Shown here: positions 1 through 6,873 of the stretch, one piece after another | Position numbering within the stretch: position 1 is the stretch's first letter | How the letters are laid out: each line of letters opens with the position of its first letter | Origin: Christensenella sp. UBA5399 | GTDB lineage: Bacteria; Bacillota; Clostridia; Christensenellales; Christensenellaceae | Assembly: GCA_002407725.1 (NCBI GenBank) | Contig: DHOD01000016.1 | Location: forward strand, 5,669 to 17,375 | Direction of reading: 5' to 3' | Length of the DNA: 11,707 nt | Position numbers and translations under genes: made by a program | The notes under the pieces: generated by a model | What the model was told of the DNA's origin: nothing | The model's database searches: none | The model's input: only the letters and a program-made list of their open reading frames with translations

Positions 1-587
1 GGCGCGGCGCGGATGTATTGCTGTTGGGCGGCGACCACCGCTCAAAAAAATATGGATATGATTCCATCCCGGTACTGGGCGCAGCAAATGTGCCTGACGG
101 CGTATACGGCGTGGAGGGTAACCACGACAGGCGAAAAACGCTGTTTGCGGCACATGCGGAAAATGGCATTGTAACGCTGCAAAATTCCGGCGTGCGCGTT
201 GCGGACGGGCTGTATGTGGCGGGTACCGAGGATTACTGGAACGGGAAGCCGGATTTTGAAACGGCGGCGGCGGGCGCCGCGTCCGGCGATTTTGTGCTGA
301 TGCTGACGCACAACGCCGACGCTACGATGCACCACGATACGTCCATGGCGGACCTGATACTATCGGGCCATACACACGGCGGGCAAATCACGGTGTTTGG
401 CGCATTTGCGCCTGCATTGTGGAAGTTTGTGGGCGTGACGGAATTTGGGCAGAAGTTTATGGGCGGTATGACCAAGGACGCGTCCGGCACCGACGTGTTT
501 GTATCCAAAGGCACGGGAAACTACACCATGGTACCGCGCGTTTTCGCACGTCCCCAGGTGATTTACATTACGCTAAAATCCGCTTGA
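1..587 (+). CDS. metallophosphoesterase, 5' end outside the window
   Basis: The open frame is already running at base 3, so the start lies upstream; the visible part is about 194 residues ending in TGA at 585-587. Calcineurin-type metallophosphoesterase motifs appear in the expected order: LLLGGDH near the left edge (GD metal motif), GNHDRR (bases ~118-135), the HNAD segment near 310 and GHTHGGQ near 367-387, which carries the last metal-binding histidines. This spacing fits the compact YkuE/YaeI-like phosphodiesterases, usually about 270-290 residues and often with an N-terminal membrane helix, so roughly 80-100 residues are missing. The fold uses a two-metal centre to hydrolyse phosphomono- or diesters; in this subfamily some members act on lipid-linked substrates, but nothing visible fixes the substrate. 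The next gene starts 34 bases later but appears to have its own promoter. Confidence 0.9.
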   Translation, partial: RGADVLLLGGDHRSKKYGYDSIPVLGAANVPDGVYGVEGNHDRRKTLFAAHAENGIVTLQNSGVRVADGLYVAGTEDYWNGKPDFETAAAGAASGDFVLMLTHNADATMHHDTSMADLILSGHTHGGQITVFGAFAPALWKFVGVTEFGQKFMGGMTKDASGTDVFVSKGTGNYTMVPRVFARPQVIYITLKSA

Positions 588-612
588 TGCGTTTCGGCAA
601 AAGGTATATACT
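584..612 (+). promoter_or_regulatory. sigma-70-type promoter for the MFS gene, placed for a near-leaderless transcript
   Basis: TTGATG (584-589) and TATACT (607-612) are separated by exactly 17 bases, close to the housekeeping consensus. The -35 overlaps the stop codon of the phosphoesterase gene. Transcription would be expected near 619, only about three bases before the ATG at 622. No Shine-Dalgarno sequence is seen between the -10 and the ATG. The placement is seen directly; use as a promoter is inferred. Confidence 0.55.
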
Positions 613-621
613 GTTGCTGGT

Positions 622-1791
622 ATGGAAGTAAAACGCAACATTGTAATTATGAATCTTGCGGCGGCGTTGATCTGGATGTCGATGTATGTTTATGTACCCA
701 CGCTGCCCGCTTATGCGGCGTCGATCGGCGCGAATGTCGTGATGATCGGCATTATCGGCGGGTCGTACGGCGTCATGCAGATCGTACTGCGGTGGCCGCT
801 GGGCGCGGTGTCCGACAAGATTGGCAAGGACCGCCTGATGATGATCACAGGTTTTGCCATACTTGTGGTGTCGTGCCTGTTGTTTGTACTGCAAAACGAC
901 AATGTGTACATGGTGGTGTTTGCGCGCGGCGTGGCGGGCGCGGCTGCGGCGTGGTGGGTGGTGATCAGCGCGTCGTATGCCAAATACAACAGCGAGGACA
1001 AGCAGGTCAAGGCGCAGGGCGTCATCAATGCGTCGGCCAGTATAGGCAAGTTTGCGGCTGCGGCGCTTTGTTCGGTGGTTGCGCAATTTTTCGGTTATCA
1101 CGCCACGTTTGTGGCTTCGCTTGTGGTGGCGGTCATCGGCATGGCGCTGATGTTTGGCCTCAAGGAGGTCAAGCCCAAAAAAGAAGTGGCTGTTCCATCA
1201 ATGAAGGAGCAGTTTCTGCTGGTCAAAAACAAGCATTTGCTGGCGTTTTCGGCACTCGGCATATTGAGCCAGTTCCTTTGCTTTTCTACGGCCAACACAT
1301 TTACACCGGTTGCCGCGGAGGCGCTGGGGGCGGACAATGTGCAACTGGGTCTCATCATACTGGTGTTTTTTATTGTGACGGCGATCTCGGCGTTTTTTGT
1401 GGGGACAAAACCGTATAAAGCCATGGGCGCGCGCAACGCGCTTGCCATTTCGTTTGCGATCGGCGCACTGTCCTGCCTGCCCGCGCTGTACCACATCAAC
1501 ATGGCATGGCTGTACTTCGGCCAGGTGCTGTCGGGGGTGTGTTACGGCATCACACAGGGCATCACGGCGGGGCTTGTGATTCGCTGTGTGCCGCCTGCGC
1601 AGCGGGGCGGGGCAACGGGGTTCTTCCAGTCGGCATACGCGGTGGGCATCCTTGCGGGCCCGGTCATCATGGGTTATGTGATCGACCGGTCGGGTTTTGA
1701 TGCGGCGTATTGGATGATGCTGGCGCTGATGGGCGTGGCAGTGCTGCTCTCGTACATCGTTGTGCCCAGGCAATATGACAAAATGACCTAG
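622..1791 (+). CDS. major facilitator superfamily (MFS) transporter
   Basis: This 389-residue protein is almost wholly hydrophobic helices, with a pattern of about 12 membrane spans and a more polar central loop around residues 185-205 (EVKPKKEVAVPSMKEQ), the usual 6+6 MFS layout and length. MFS motif A is visible after helix 2 as G61-x3-D65-x2-G68-K69. The second half carries the Gly/Pro-rich helix typical of drug-efflux-like members (AVGILAGPVIMG). It should move a small solute across the cytoplasmic membrane by proton or ion coupling; the substrate cannot be read from the sequence. ATG 622 is the first usable start in the frame and has no Shine-Dalgarno sequence; an in-frame ATG at 649 also lacks one. 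A promoter abuts the start and a terminator follows the stop, so it is probably transcribed alone. Confidence 0.92.
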   Translation: MEVKRNIVIMNLAAALIWMSMYVYVPTLPAYAASIGANVVMIGIIGGSYGVMQIVLRWPLGAVSDKIGKDRLMMITGFAILVVSCLLFVLQNDNVYMVVFARGVAGAAAAWWVVISASYAKYNSEDKQVKAQGVINASASIGKFAAAALCSVVAQFFGYHATFVASLVVAVIGMALMFGLKEVKPKKEVAVPSMKEQFLLVKNKHLLAFSALGILSQFLCFSTANTFTPVAAEALGADNVQLGLIILVFFIVTAISAFFVGTKPYKAMGARNALAISFAIGALSCLPALYHINMAWLYFGQVLSGVCYGITQGITAGLVIRCVPPAQRGGATGFFQSAYAVGILAGPVIMGYVIDRSGFDAAYWMMLALMGVAVLLSYIVVPRQYDKMT

Positions 1792-1818
1792 GGCCTGTTA
1801 CCAGGCCTAATGTTTTTT
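1790..1818 (+). terminator. intrinsic terminator after the MFS gene
   Basis: GGCCTG (1792-1797) pairs perfectly with CAGGCC (1802-1807) around a TTAC loop, extended by A1790/T1808-type flanking pairs, and is followed after TAATG by six Ts (1813-1818). It begins within the stop codon of the MFS gene. The bases from 1819 to about 1958 are AT-rich, and I see no gene or repeat in them. Confidence 0.75.
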
Positions 1819-1958
1819 ATTTAATTTGATGGTACTTTGTTTGATAGAAATTCTCGATATATCATGTTTCGGTGACCCACAATAATCTCCCAACGACTTT
1901 GGCTGCACAATCTATGGCAAAACAGGCTGTAAAACACTAGAAACCAGCATGTTTCCCT

Positions 1959-1986
1959 TGTTTTTTGACTGTAAAATCACTATACT
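1959..1986 (+). promoter_or_regulatory. candidate promoter for the DUF5131 gene, leaderless geometry
   Basis: TATACT (1981-1986) is a strong -10 match; a partial -35, TTGTTT (1959-1964), lies 16 bases upstream. Counting 12 bases from the first T of the -10 puts the expected transcription start at 1993, exactly the A of the start codon. The element shares TATACTGT with the promoter before the MFS gene. Confidence 0.5.
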
Positions 1987-1992
1987 GTATGT

Positions 1993-2721
1993 ATGAACGC
2001 ATGGAACCCGTGGCATGGCTGCCACAAAACCAGCCCCGGCTGTGCAAACTGCTATATGCACCGGCGCGACCAATCGGTGGGCAGAGACCCGGAGGTGGTT
2101 TACAAAACGCAGGCGTTTGATTTGCCGGTCAAAAAAGACAGAAGCGGCGAATACAAGCTTGCGGGCGGCCGCGAGCTTTTTACCTGTGGGACATCCGACT
2201 TCTTCCTGCCGGAGGCGGACGGATGGCGCCGCGAGGCATGGGAGTTCATACGTTTGCGGGCGGATATCAAATTTTTGATTATCACCAAGCGGATACACCG
2301 CTTTATGGTGAGCCTGCCGGACGACTGGGGCGAGGGTTATGACAATGTGTGTATCGGCTGCACGGTGGAAAACCAGCAGTATGCCGACGAGCGGTTGCCG
2401 CTGTTTCTGTCGGCGCCCATTGCGCACCGCGTTATCATTTGCGAACCATTGCTGGAGGGCATAGAGCTTTCCCGCTATCTGGGGCCGGGTGTGGACGAGG
2501 TTGTGGCAGGCGGCGAATCGGGCATGGACGCGCGTCCGTGCGATTATCGCTGGGTGCTGGATCTGCGGGAGCAGTGTGTGGCAAGCGGCGTGCCCTTCTG
2601 GTTCAAGCAGACGGGCAGGTACTTCCTGAAGGATGGCAGGCGATATACGATTTTGAAAAAATTGCAGCATTCGCAGGCCAGGAAGGCAGGAATCAATTAT
2701 TCGGTACAGGGCGGTCCATGA
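1993..2721 (+). CDS. DUF5131 family (phage Gp37/Gp68-like) three-Cys protein
   Basis: The 242-residue protein opens with the family hallmark NPWHGC...SPGCANCY: C10-x6-C17-x2-C20. Further family-like stretches are FLIITKR near residue 95, GCTVENQ near 120, the CEPLL segment near 151, GGESG near 173 and PFWFKQ near 200. PF07505/DUF5131 proteins occur in phages and bacteria; the Cys cluster at the N terminus resembles that of radical SAM enzymes, and members are often paired with a 'three-Cys-motif partner' (TcmP). I see no TcmP next door, and the biochemical role is unknown. The start is fixed: an in-frame TAA lies at 1972-1974, the only ATG before the Cys motif is 1993, and it has no Shine-Dalgarno sequence. 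Only 19 bases separate it from the next gene, so the two are probably co-transcribed. Confidence 0.85.
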   Translation: MNAWNPWHGCHKTSPGCANCYMHRRDQSVGRDPEVVYKTQAFDLPVKKDRSGEYKLAGGRELFTCGTSDFFLPEADGWRREAWEFIRLRADIKFLIITKRIHRFMVSLPDDWGEGYDNVCIGCTVENQQYADERLPLFLSAPIAHRVIICEPLLEGIELSRYLGPGVDEVVAGGESGMDARPCDYRWVLDLREQCVASGVPFWFKQTGRYFLKDGRRYTILKKLQHSQARKAGINYSVQGGP

Positions 2722-2740
2722 CAACGGGACAGGTTGGAAG

Positions 2741-3841
2741 ATGAATATGGAAGACAGGTTTCGTCTGGTAAAAAAAATCATAAAATGGGTGTTGATCGCA
2801 GTATTGATCATAGCGATCGTGTTTATGGCGTTTTTGGGGATCATGACGCTTTTTGAATATAACCCCAAGGATGCGGAGACGCTGGAGATCATGGCGGGTG
2901 ACGCCGAAACGCGTATGGTTGCGCCGGGCGACGAGCTTACGGTAATGACATTTAACATAGGCTATGGAGGCCTGGGCGAGACGCAGGATTTCTTTATGGA
3001 CGGCGGCGACATGGTGCAGCCCGAGAGCGTGGAGGATGTGGAACGCAACATGGAAGGCGTCACCGACATCATAAGCGGCAATCCGGCAGATGTGTATTTT
3101 GTGCAGGAGGTGGACAGGGATTCCAAGCGGTCGTTTGAGACAGACGAGCTGTTGCTGCTGTACGACGAGATGAAGATGGACGCGGCATTCGCGACCAACT
3201 ACAAAAGCGCGTTTGTGCCATATCCGGTGCCGCCCATCGGCAAGGTGCACAGCGGGCTCGCTACGTTCAGCACGCTGGAGGCGGAGCGGGCGCAGCGCAT
3301 ATCGCTGCCGGTGCCGTTCAGCTGGCCGGTGCGCATGTTCAACCTCAAGCGGTGCCTGCTGACAGAGCGTGTACCGATGGAGGGCGGCGCGGACCTGGTG
3401 CTGATCAACCTGCACCTGGAGGCGTACGACGACGGCGATGGAAGGGAAGAGCAGACCCGTATGTTGATGGAGCTGATCCGCAAGGAATATCAGGACGGCA
3501 ATTATGTGATTGCGGGTGGCGATTTCAATCAGGAATTCCCCGGGGCGGGGTACCCTGTGGTGGACGAGGACTGGTGGCAGCCCGGCGTGCTGGATGAAGG
3601 CCTGTTGCCCGAAGGGTTCCGCTATGTGACGGACGGATCGACGCCGACATGCAGGCTGGGCAATGAGCCGTATACGGACGAGGGAGAGAAGCAGTACTAT
3701 GTGATAGACGGATTTATTGTGTCGTCCAACATACAGGTGCTGGAGGTGGAGACGCTGGACGAAGGATTCCGCTCATCCGACCACAACCCGGTGCGCATGA
3801 CGGTACAACTGATGGAACAGGACGAGGAAGAAGGGAATTAA
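2741..3841 (+). CDS. membrane-anchored endonuclease/exonuclease/phosphatase-fold hydrolase
   Basis: The 366-residue protein has a basic N terminus, one membrane helix (about residues 13-38) and then a DNase I-like (EEP, PF03372) domain. The active-site set is in order: N72 (TFNIGYG), E123 (VQEVDRD), H225 (NLHLEAYD), D261 and N263 (GGDFNQ), and D347-H348 (SSDHNP). These residues bind Mg2+ and drive phosphodiester cleavage in the family, whose substrates range from DNA and RNA to sphingomyelin and inositol phosphates; the sequence does not tell which. The domain should face outside the cell as a type II anchored protein. ATG 2747 is an alternative start, with GGAAG (2736-2740) six bases upstream; the difference is two residues. 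The acidic C-terminal tail (QDEEEGN) ends seven bases before the next start, suggesting an operon with both neighbours. Confidence 0.88.
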   Translation: MNMEDRFRLVKKIIKWVLIAVLIIAIVFMAFLGIMTLFEYNPKDAETLEIMAGDAETRMVAPGDELTVMTFNIGYGGLGETQDFFMDGGDMVQPESVEDVERNMEGVTDIISGNPADVYFVQEVDRDSKRSFETDELLLLYDEMKMDAAFATNYKSAFVPYPVPPIGKVHSGLATFSTLEAERAQRISLPVPFSWPVRMFNLKRCLLTERVPMEGGADLVLINLHLEAYDDGDGREEQTRMLMELIRKEYQDGNYVIAGGDFNQEFPGAGYPVVDEDWWQPGVLDEGLLPEGFRYVTDGSTPTCRLGNEPYTDEGEKQYYVIDGFIVSSNIQVLEVETLDEGFRSSDHNPVRMTVQLMEQDEEEGN

Positions 3842-3848
3842 GCATAAC

Positions 3849-4643
3849 ATGGAGAATAACGACAGGATTGCCGTGCTGATAGACGCAGACAACGTTTCGG
3901 AGAAGTATATACAATACATCATGGACGAGGTGTCAAACTATGGCACGCCGACGTACAAACGGATTTACGGCGACTGGACAAAGCCGCAGCTTTCGTCATG
4001 GAAGCCCACGTTGCTGAACTATTCGATCACGCCGATCCAGCAATATAATTATACAACGGGCAAAAACTCCACCGATTCGGCGCTGATCATCGACGCAATG
4101 GATATACTGTATTCCGCAAGTGTGGATGGTTTTTGCATCGTATCGTCGGACAGCGATTTCACCAGGCTGGCGGCGCGGCTCCGCGAAGCGGGTATGCGGG
4201 TGATTGGCATGGGGGAGAAGAAAACGCCTGCGCCGTTCCGCGCGTCGTGCGAGCAGTTTAAATACCTTGAGGTGCTGGCCGCGCAGATCGACGATCATCC
4301 GGATGACGAAGAAGGCAAGGCGAAGCAGGAGACAAAGAAGACATCGCCGCCTACGGCGGGCGAGATGAAAAAGCTGGTGGGTGTGCTGCGGCCCATCATA
4401 AACGAGCTGTCCGACGAGGACGGCTGGGCAAACCTGGGCGCGGTAGGCAACATGCTGGGCCGGCGCTGGCCCGATTTTGATACGCGAAACTACGGCTATA
4501 TCAAACTGTCGGCGCTGATGGGCTCGCTGAAGCAGTTTGTGGTGGAGTTCCGCAAACAGGACAACGCGCACCAGACGCTGGCGTATGTCCGTAATAAGAC
4601 GGTCAGGCGGCGGCGCGCAAAATCGGCCGATAAAGCAGAGTAA
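3849..4643 (+). CDS. NYN-domain RNase-like protein with C-terminal OST-HTH/LOTUS domain
   Basis: The 264-residue protein has an N-terminal NYN (PIN-like) domain at about residues 5-145 with acidic metal-site residues D12 and D14-N15 (LIDADN), D76 (NSTDSAL) and D101/D103 (SSDSDF). A charged linker (about 150-168) leads to an OST-HTH/LOTUS-like domain (about 170-240) containing the family-type segment GWANLGAVGNMLGRRWPDF, and the protein ends in a basic tail. Bacterial NYN-LOTUS proteins are predicted metal-dependent ribonucleases with an RNA-binding helix-turn-helix; most lack an assigned target. No membrane segment is seen, so it should be cytoplasmic. It starts seven bases after the hydrolase stop with only a weak, distant purine run (GGGA at 3833-3836), consistent with translational coupling. 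A hairpin with a T-run lies about 55 bases downstream. Confidence 0.88.
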   Translation: MENNDRIAVLIDADNVSEKYIQYIMDEVSNYGTPTYKRIYGDWTKPQLSSWKPTLLNYSITPIQQYNYTTGKNSTDSALIIDAMDILYSASVDGFCIVSSDSDFTRLAARLREAGMRVIGMGEKKTPAPFRASCEQFKYLEVLAAQIDDHPDDEEGKAKQETKKTSPPTAGEMKKLVGVLRPIINELSDEDGWANLGAVGNMLGRRWPDFDTRNYGYIKLSALMGSLKQFVVEFRKQDNAHQTLAYVRNKTVRRRRAKSADKAE

Positions 4644-4698
4644 ATGCAAACCCGCATATCATAGACGACAGGACATAATACGAATCATCGATAGAAAG

Positions 4699-4714
4699 CC
4701 GGCAAGCCGGTTTT
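4699..4714 (+). terminator. probable intrinsic terminator after the NYN gene
   Basis: CCGG (4699-4702), loop CAAG, CCGG (4707-4710) is followed directly by TTTT (4711-4714), with As before the stem partly able to pair with the Ts. The stem is short, so termination may be weak. It is placed between two blocks that look functionally separate. Confidence 0.45.
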
Positions 4715-4719
4715 CCATA

Positions 4720-4760
4720 CCGCAAAAAATGCGGCAATAAAATGGGATGCCATTTTATTG
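4720..4760. repeat. two adjacent inverted repeats in the acyl-ligase leader
   Basis: CCGCA (4720-4724) / TGCGG (4730-4734) with an AAAAA loop is followed at once by CAATAAAATGG (4735-4745) / CCATTTTATTG (4750-4760), a perfect 11-bp inverted repeat with a GATG loop. Neither is followed by a clean T-run. They lie 48-88 bases before the acyl-ligase start and could be a DNA operator or a structured mRNA leader. I could not assign a known regulator or riboswitch. Confidence 0.6.
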
Positions 4761-4807
4761 GATGTTGGTATTACGCGACAAAAAATAAAAGGAGACGAGA
4801 TTAGTAT

Positions 4808-6466
4808 ATGTATGCAGTAAAAGATAAATCGAAAAATTTCAGGGAGCTGCTTTTCAACCTTCCGCAGTATTATGAAGGAAAAGATGTGTTTCGCGAGGTG
4901 GACGGCGAGGGGATTGCGCCCACGTCGGCAGAGCAGTTTAAGGATATGGTGGTGGGACTGGCGTCTGCGCTGGCCGATTTGGGCGTGCTGCCGGACGGCA
5001 AGGTGGCGGTCATCGGCGAGACCAGCGTGAAGTGGATTGCCGCTTATTTCGCGGCGGTCACGGGGGGCGGCGTCATTGTGCCGGTCGATAAGGAGCTGCC
5101 CGACGACGAGATTGCCGAAGTGATCAATGACAGCGGCGCGGTCGCGGTGGTATATGCCAAATCGTATAGCGGTGTGATCCGCGGGATACAAGATAACCTG
5201 AAGGCGGTGCGGCACTATATCGGCATGGCAGGCGGCGGCGACGGCCACCTGGCGTTTGATGAACTTGTGGACAAGTGCCGCGCACCCGGCGACGCGGCGT
5301 ATATGGCAACAAACCTGGATGAGAACGCGCTCTCGTCGCTGCTGTACACATCGGGCACGACGGGTAAAAGCAAAGGCGTGATGCTGACGCAATGGAACAT
5401 TCTGCAAGATGCGCGCGGCCTGGTGAAACTGGTTAAATACCGGCCAACGACAATGTCGGTGCTGCCCATACACCATTCGTACGAGTTCGCGGCGGGAATC
5501 ATGGCGGCGCTGATGGCAGGCACCACGATTTGCATCAATGACAGCCTGCGCAACTTTATGCCAAATCTACAGCGCTTTTCACCGCATATGATGTATATCG
5601 TTCCCGCGTTTGCCGAGATGATTTACGCGCGCATATGGCAGGGCGCGAAGGCTGCGGGAAGCGAGCAGCAACTGAAAGCCGCCATTGTTAAGAGCAATGC
5701 GCTGCTGGAACAGGGTGAGGACAGACGGGCCGCGTTTTTTAGCGGAATCAAAGAGCAGCTGGGCGGCAACCTGGAATTTATGATTTCGGGCGGCGCGCCG
5801 TTGCCCAAGCATGTGCCGGCGGCATTCCGCGAGCTGGGGATAACGCTGATAGAGGGCTACGGCATCACCGAATGCGCGCCTGTCGTCTCGGTCAACCCGG
5901 ACCAACAGCCAAAAGATGGCTCGATCGGTTTGCCAATTTTTTGCTGTGATGTTAAAATAAAGGACAAAAATGTGGAAGGCAACGGCGAGATTTGGGCAAA
6001 GGGCGATAACGTGATGCTGGGATATTACAAGAACCCTGCCGCGACTGCCGAGGTAATGGAAGACGGCTGGTTTAACACCGGCGATATTGGATATATGGAT
6101 GAAGATGGGTACCTGTTTATCACCGGGCGGGAGAAGAACCTGATCGTGCTCTCCAACGGAAAGAATGTGTATCCGGAGGAAATTGAAGGATACCTGATGC
6201 GCGTGCCATACATCAAAGAAGTGATGGTGTATGCGCCGCTGGAAGACGGGCTGAGCGAGGTCAGGCTGATGGCGGAAGTGTTTGTGGATGAGCAAAAGCG
6301 CGCGGAAATGGATGCGGCCGCACTGCAAAGCGAGCTGGAGGCGGACATTGCGGAGGTCAACAAAACGCTGCCCACATACAAGCAGGTGCGTGATGTGCGC
6401 GTCAGGGACCGCGAATTTGAGAAGACGACGAAGAAAACGATAAAGAGGTTCACCGTTACCCGGTGA
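4808..6466 (+). CDS. AMP-forming long-chain acyl-CoA/acyl-ACP ligase
   Basis: The 552-residue protein belongs to the ANL adenylating superfamily. Visible core motifs are the phosphate loop YTSGTTGKSKG (about 180-190), GYGITE (350-355), TGD (424-426) and GREKNLIVLSNGKN (from 440), with a small C-terminal domain after it. Such enzymes adenylate a carboxylic acid, usually a fatty acid, and hand it to a thiol. The neighbouring acyl carrier protein 24 bases downstream suggests that the acceptor may be the ACP rather than CoA; that is inference. The C terminus reads EKTTKKTIKR where relatives I recall read EKTTTxKIKR, so the catalytic A10 lysine appears displaced to residue 543 with Thr at 544. The start at 4808 is preceded by AAAGGAG (4788-4794) at a rather long 13-base spacing. 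A structured leader precedes it. Confidence 0.9.
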   Translation: MYAVKDKSKNFRELLFNLPQYYEGKDVFREVDGEGIAPTSAEQFKDMVVGLASALADLGVLPDGKVAVIGETSVKWIAAYFAAVTGGGVIVPVDKELPDDEIAEVINDSGAVAVVYAKSYSGVIRGIQDNLKAVRHYIGMAGGGDGHLAFDELVDKCRAPGDAAYMATNLDENALSSLLYTSGTTGKSKGVMLTQWNILQDARGLVKLVKYRPTTMSVLPIHHSYEFAAGIMAALMAGTTICINDSLRNFMPNLQRFSPHMMYIVPAFAEMIYARIWQGAKAAGSEQQLKAAIVKSNALLEQGEDRRAAFFSGIKEQLGGNLEFMISGGAPLPKHVPAAFRELGITLIEGYGITECAPVVSVNPDQQPKDGSIGLPIFCCDVKIKDKNVEGNGEIWAKGDNVMLGYYKNPAATAEVMEDGWFNTGDIGYMDEDGYLFITGREKNLIVLSNGKNVYPEEIEGYLMRVPYIKEVMVYAPLEDGLSEVRLMAEVFVDEQKRAEMDAAALQSELEADIAEVNKTLPTYKQVRDVRVRDREFEKTTKKTIKRFTVTR

Positions 6467-6490
6467 CAGAAGGGGCCGTAAGGAGGAAAT

Positions 6491-6751
6491 ATGGTAGATT
6501 TTGAAAAAGTAAAACAGTTGCTGGCGACCGTTTGCCCGCACGACCCGGACGAAATCACAATGGATAAACGCCTGGTCGCAGACCTGGAGATCGATTCGTT
6601 TGGGCTGATGGATATGGTGATTGCGTTCGAGAAGGAATTTCACCTGGAAATCCCCGACAGGGATCTGCGTCTTTTTGACACAGTAGGCGACATTGTCAAT
6701 TACATTGAGCAGCGGAAGGCCGGAGGCGTGGTGGAGCTTTCGCGTCCGTGA
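6491..6751 (+). CDS. acyl carrier protein
   Basis: The 86-residue acidic protein matches the ACP length and four-helix pattern. The phosphopantetheine attachment serine is S36 in LEIDSFG, where the usual motif is DSL; DSF is a tolerated variant. The helix II-III segment (FEKEFHLEIPDRDL) and the C-terminal DIVNYIE helix are typical. A strong AGGAGG-like site (6480-6486) sits before the ATG, and the gene follows the acyl ligase by 24 bases, so the two are almost certainly one transcript. The extra C-terminal GGVVELSRP tail is unusual for the housekeeping ACP and, with the absence of fab genes nearby, suggests a dedicated second ACP loaded by the neighbouring ligase. It is not an evident dlt system: no DltB- or DltD-like gene is present in the window. 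Confidence 0.9.
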   Translation: MVDFEKVKQLLATVCPHDPDEITMDKRLVADLEIDSFGLMDMVIAFEKEFHLEIPDRDLRLFDTVGDIVNYIEQRKAGGVVELSRP

Positions 6752-6842
6752 AGGGCGGGGAAACGAAATTCAAATAATATAATCAATATATAAATATTCT
6801 ATTGCCTTGTTGCCGAAGTGATGTCGGCGGAACCGTTGGGGT

Positions 6843-6851
6843 TGGTATAAA
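6843..6851 (+). promoter_or_regulatory. possible extended -10 promoter before the hydrogenase-sensor gene
   Basis: TGGTATAAA is an extended -10 (TGn plus TATAAA) without a clear -35. It would start transcription near 6858, just before the GGGGG ribosome site (6861-6865). A very AT-rich stretch at 6769-6800, including TATAAT at 6778-6783, is an alternative promoter location. Both are weak assignments. Confidence 0.3.
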
Positions 6852-6873
6852 ACATGGATTGGGGGACTGCGCA

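Noticed and set aside
568..1101. - strand open frame opposite the MFS gene
   Set aside because: Arg/His-rich antisense of membrane-helix codons, no start context.
1965..1970. TTGACT as the -35 of the DUF5131 promoter
   Set aside because: Only ten bases from the TATACT -10, too close; TTGTTT at 1959 has a proper 16-base spacing although it is a poorer match.
1912..2958. 348-codon open frame on the - strand over the DUF5131 gene
   Set aside because: Antisense of a gene with a clear family signature; it also runs across the promoter and an operon gap, and its translation is low-complexity with no recognisable domain.
5579..6643. 354-codon open frame on the - strand opposite the acyl ligase and ACP
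   Set aside because: It crosses two well-supported + strand genes, has no ribosome site, and its His/Arg/Leu-rich translation shows no family motif; it arises from the GC-rich codon pattern of the sense genes.
6802..6873. Upstream extension of the sensor gene from a TTG at 6802
   Set aside because: The extra 24 residues show no ferredoxin-type sequence and the TTG lacks a ribosome site, whereas ATG 6874 has GGGGG eight bases upstream and begins just before the first Cys motif.
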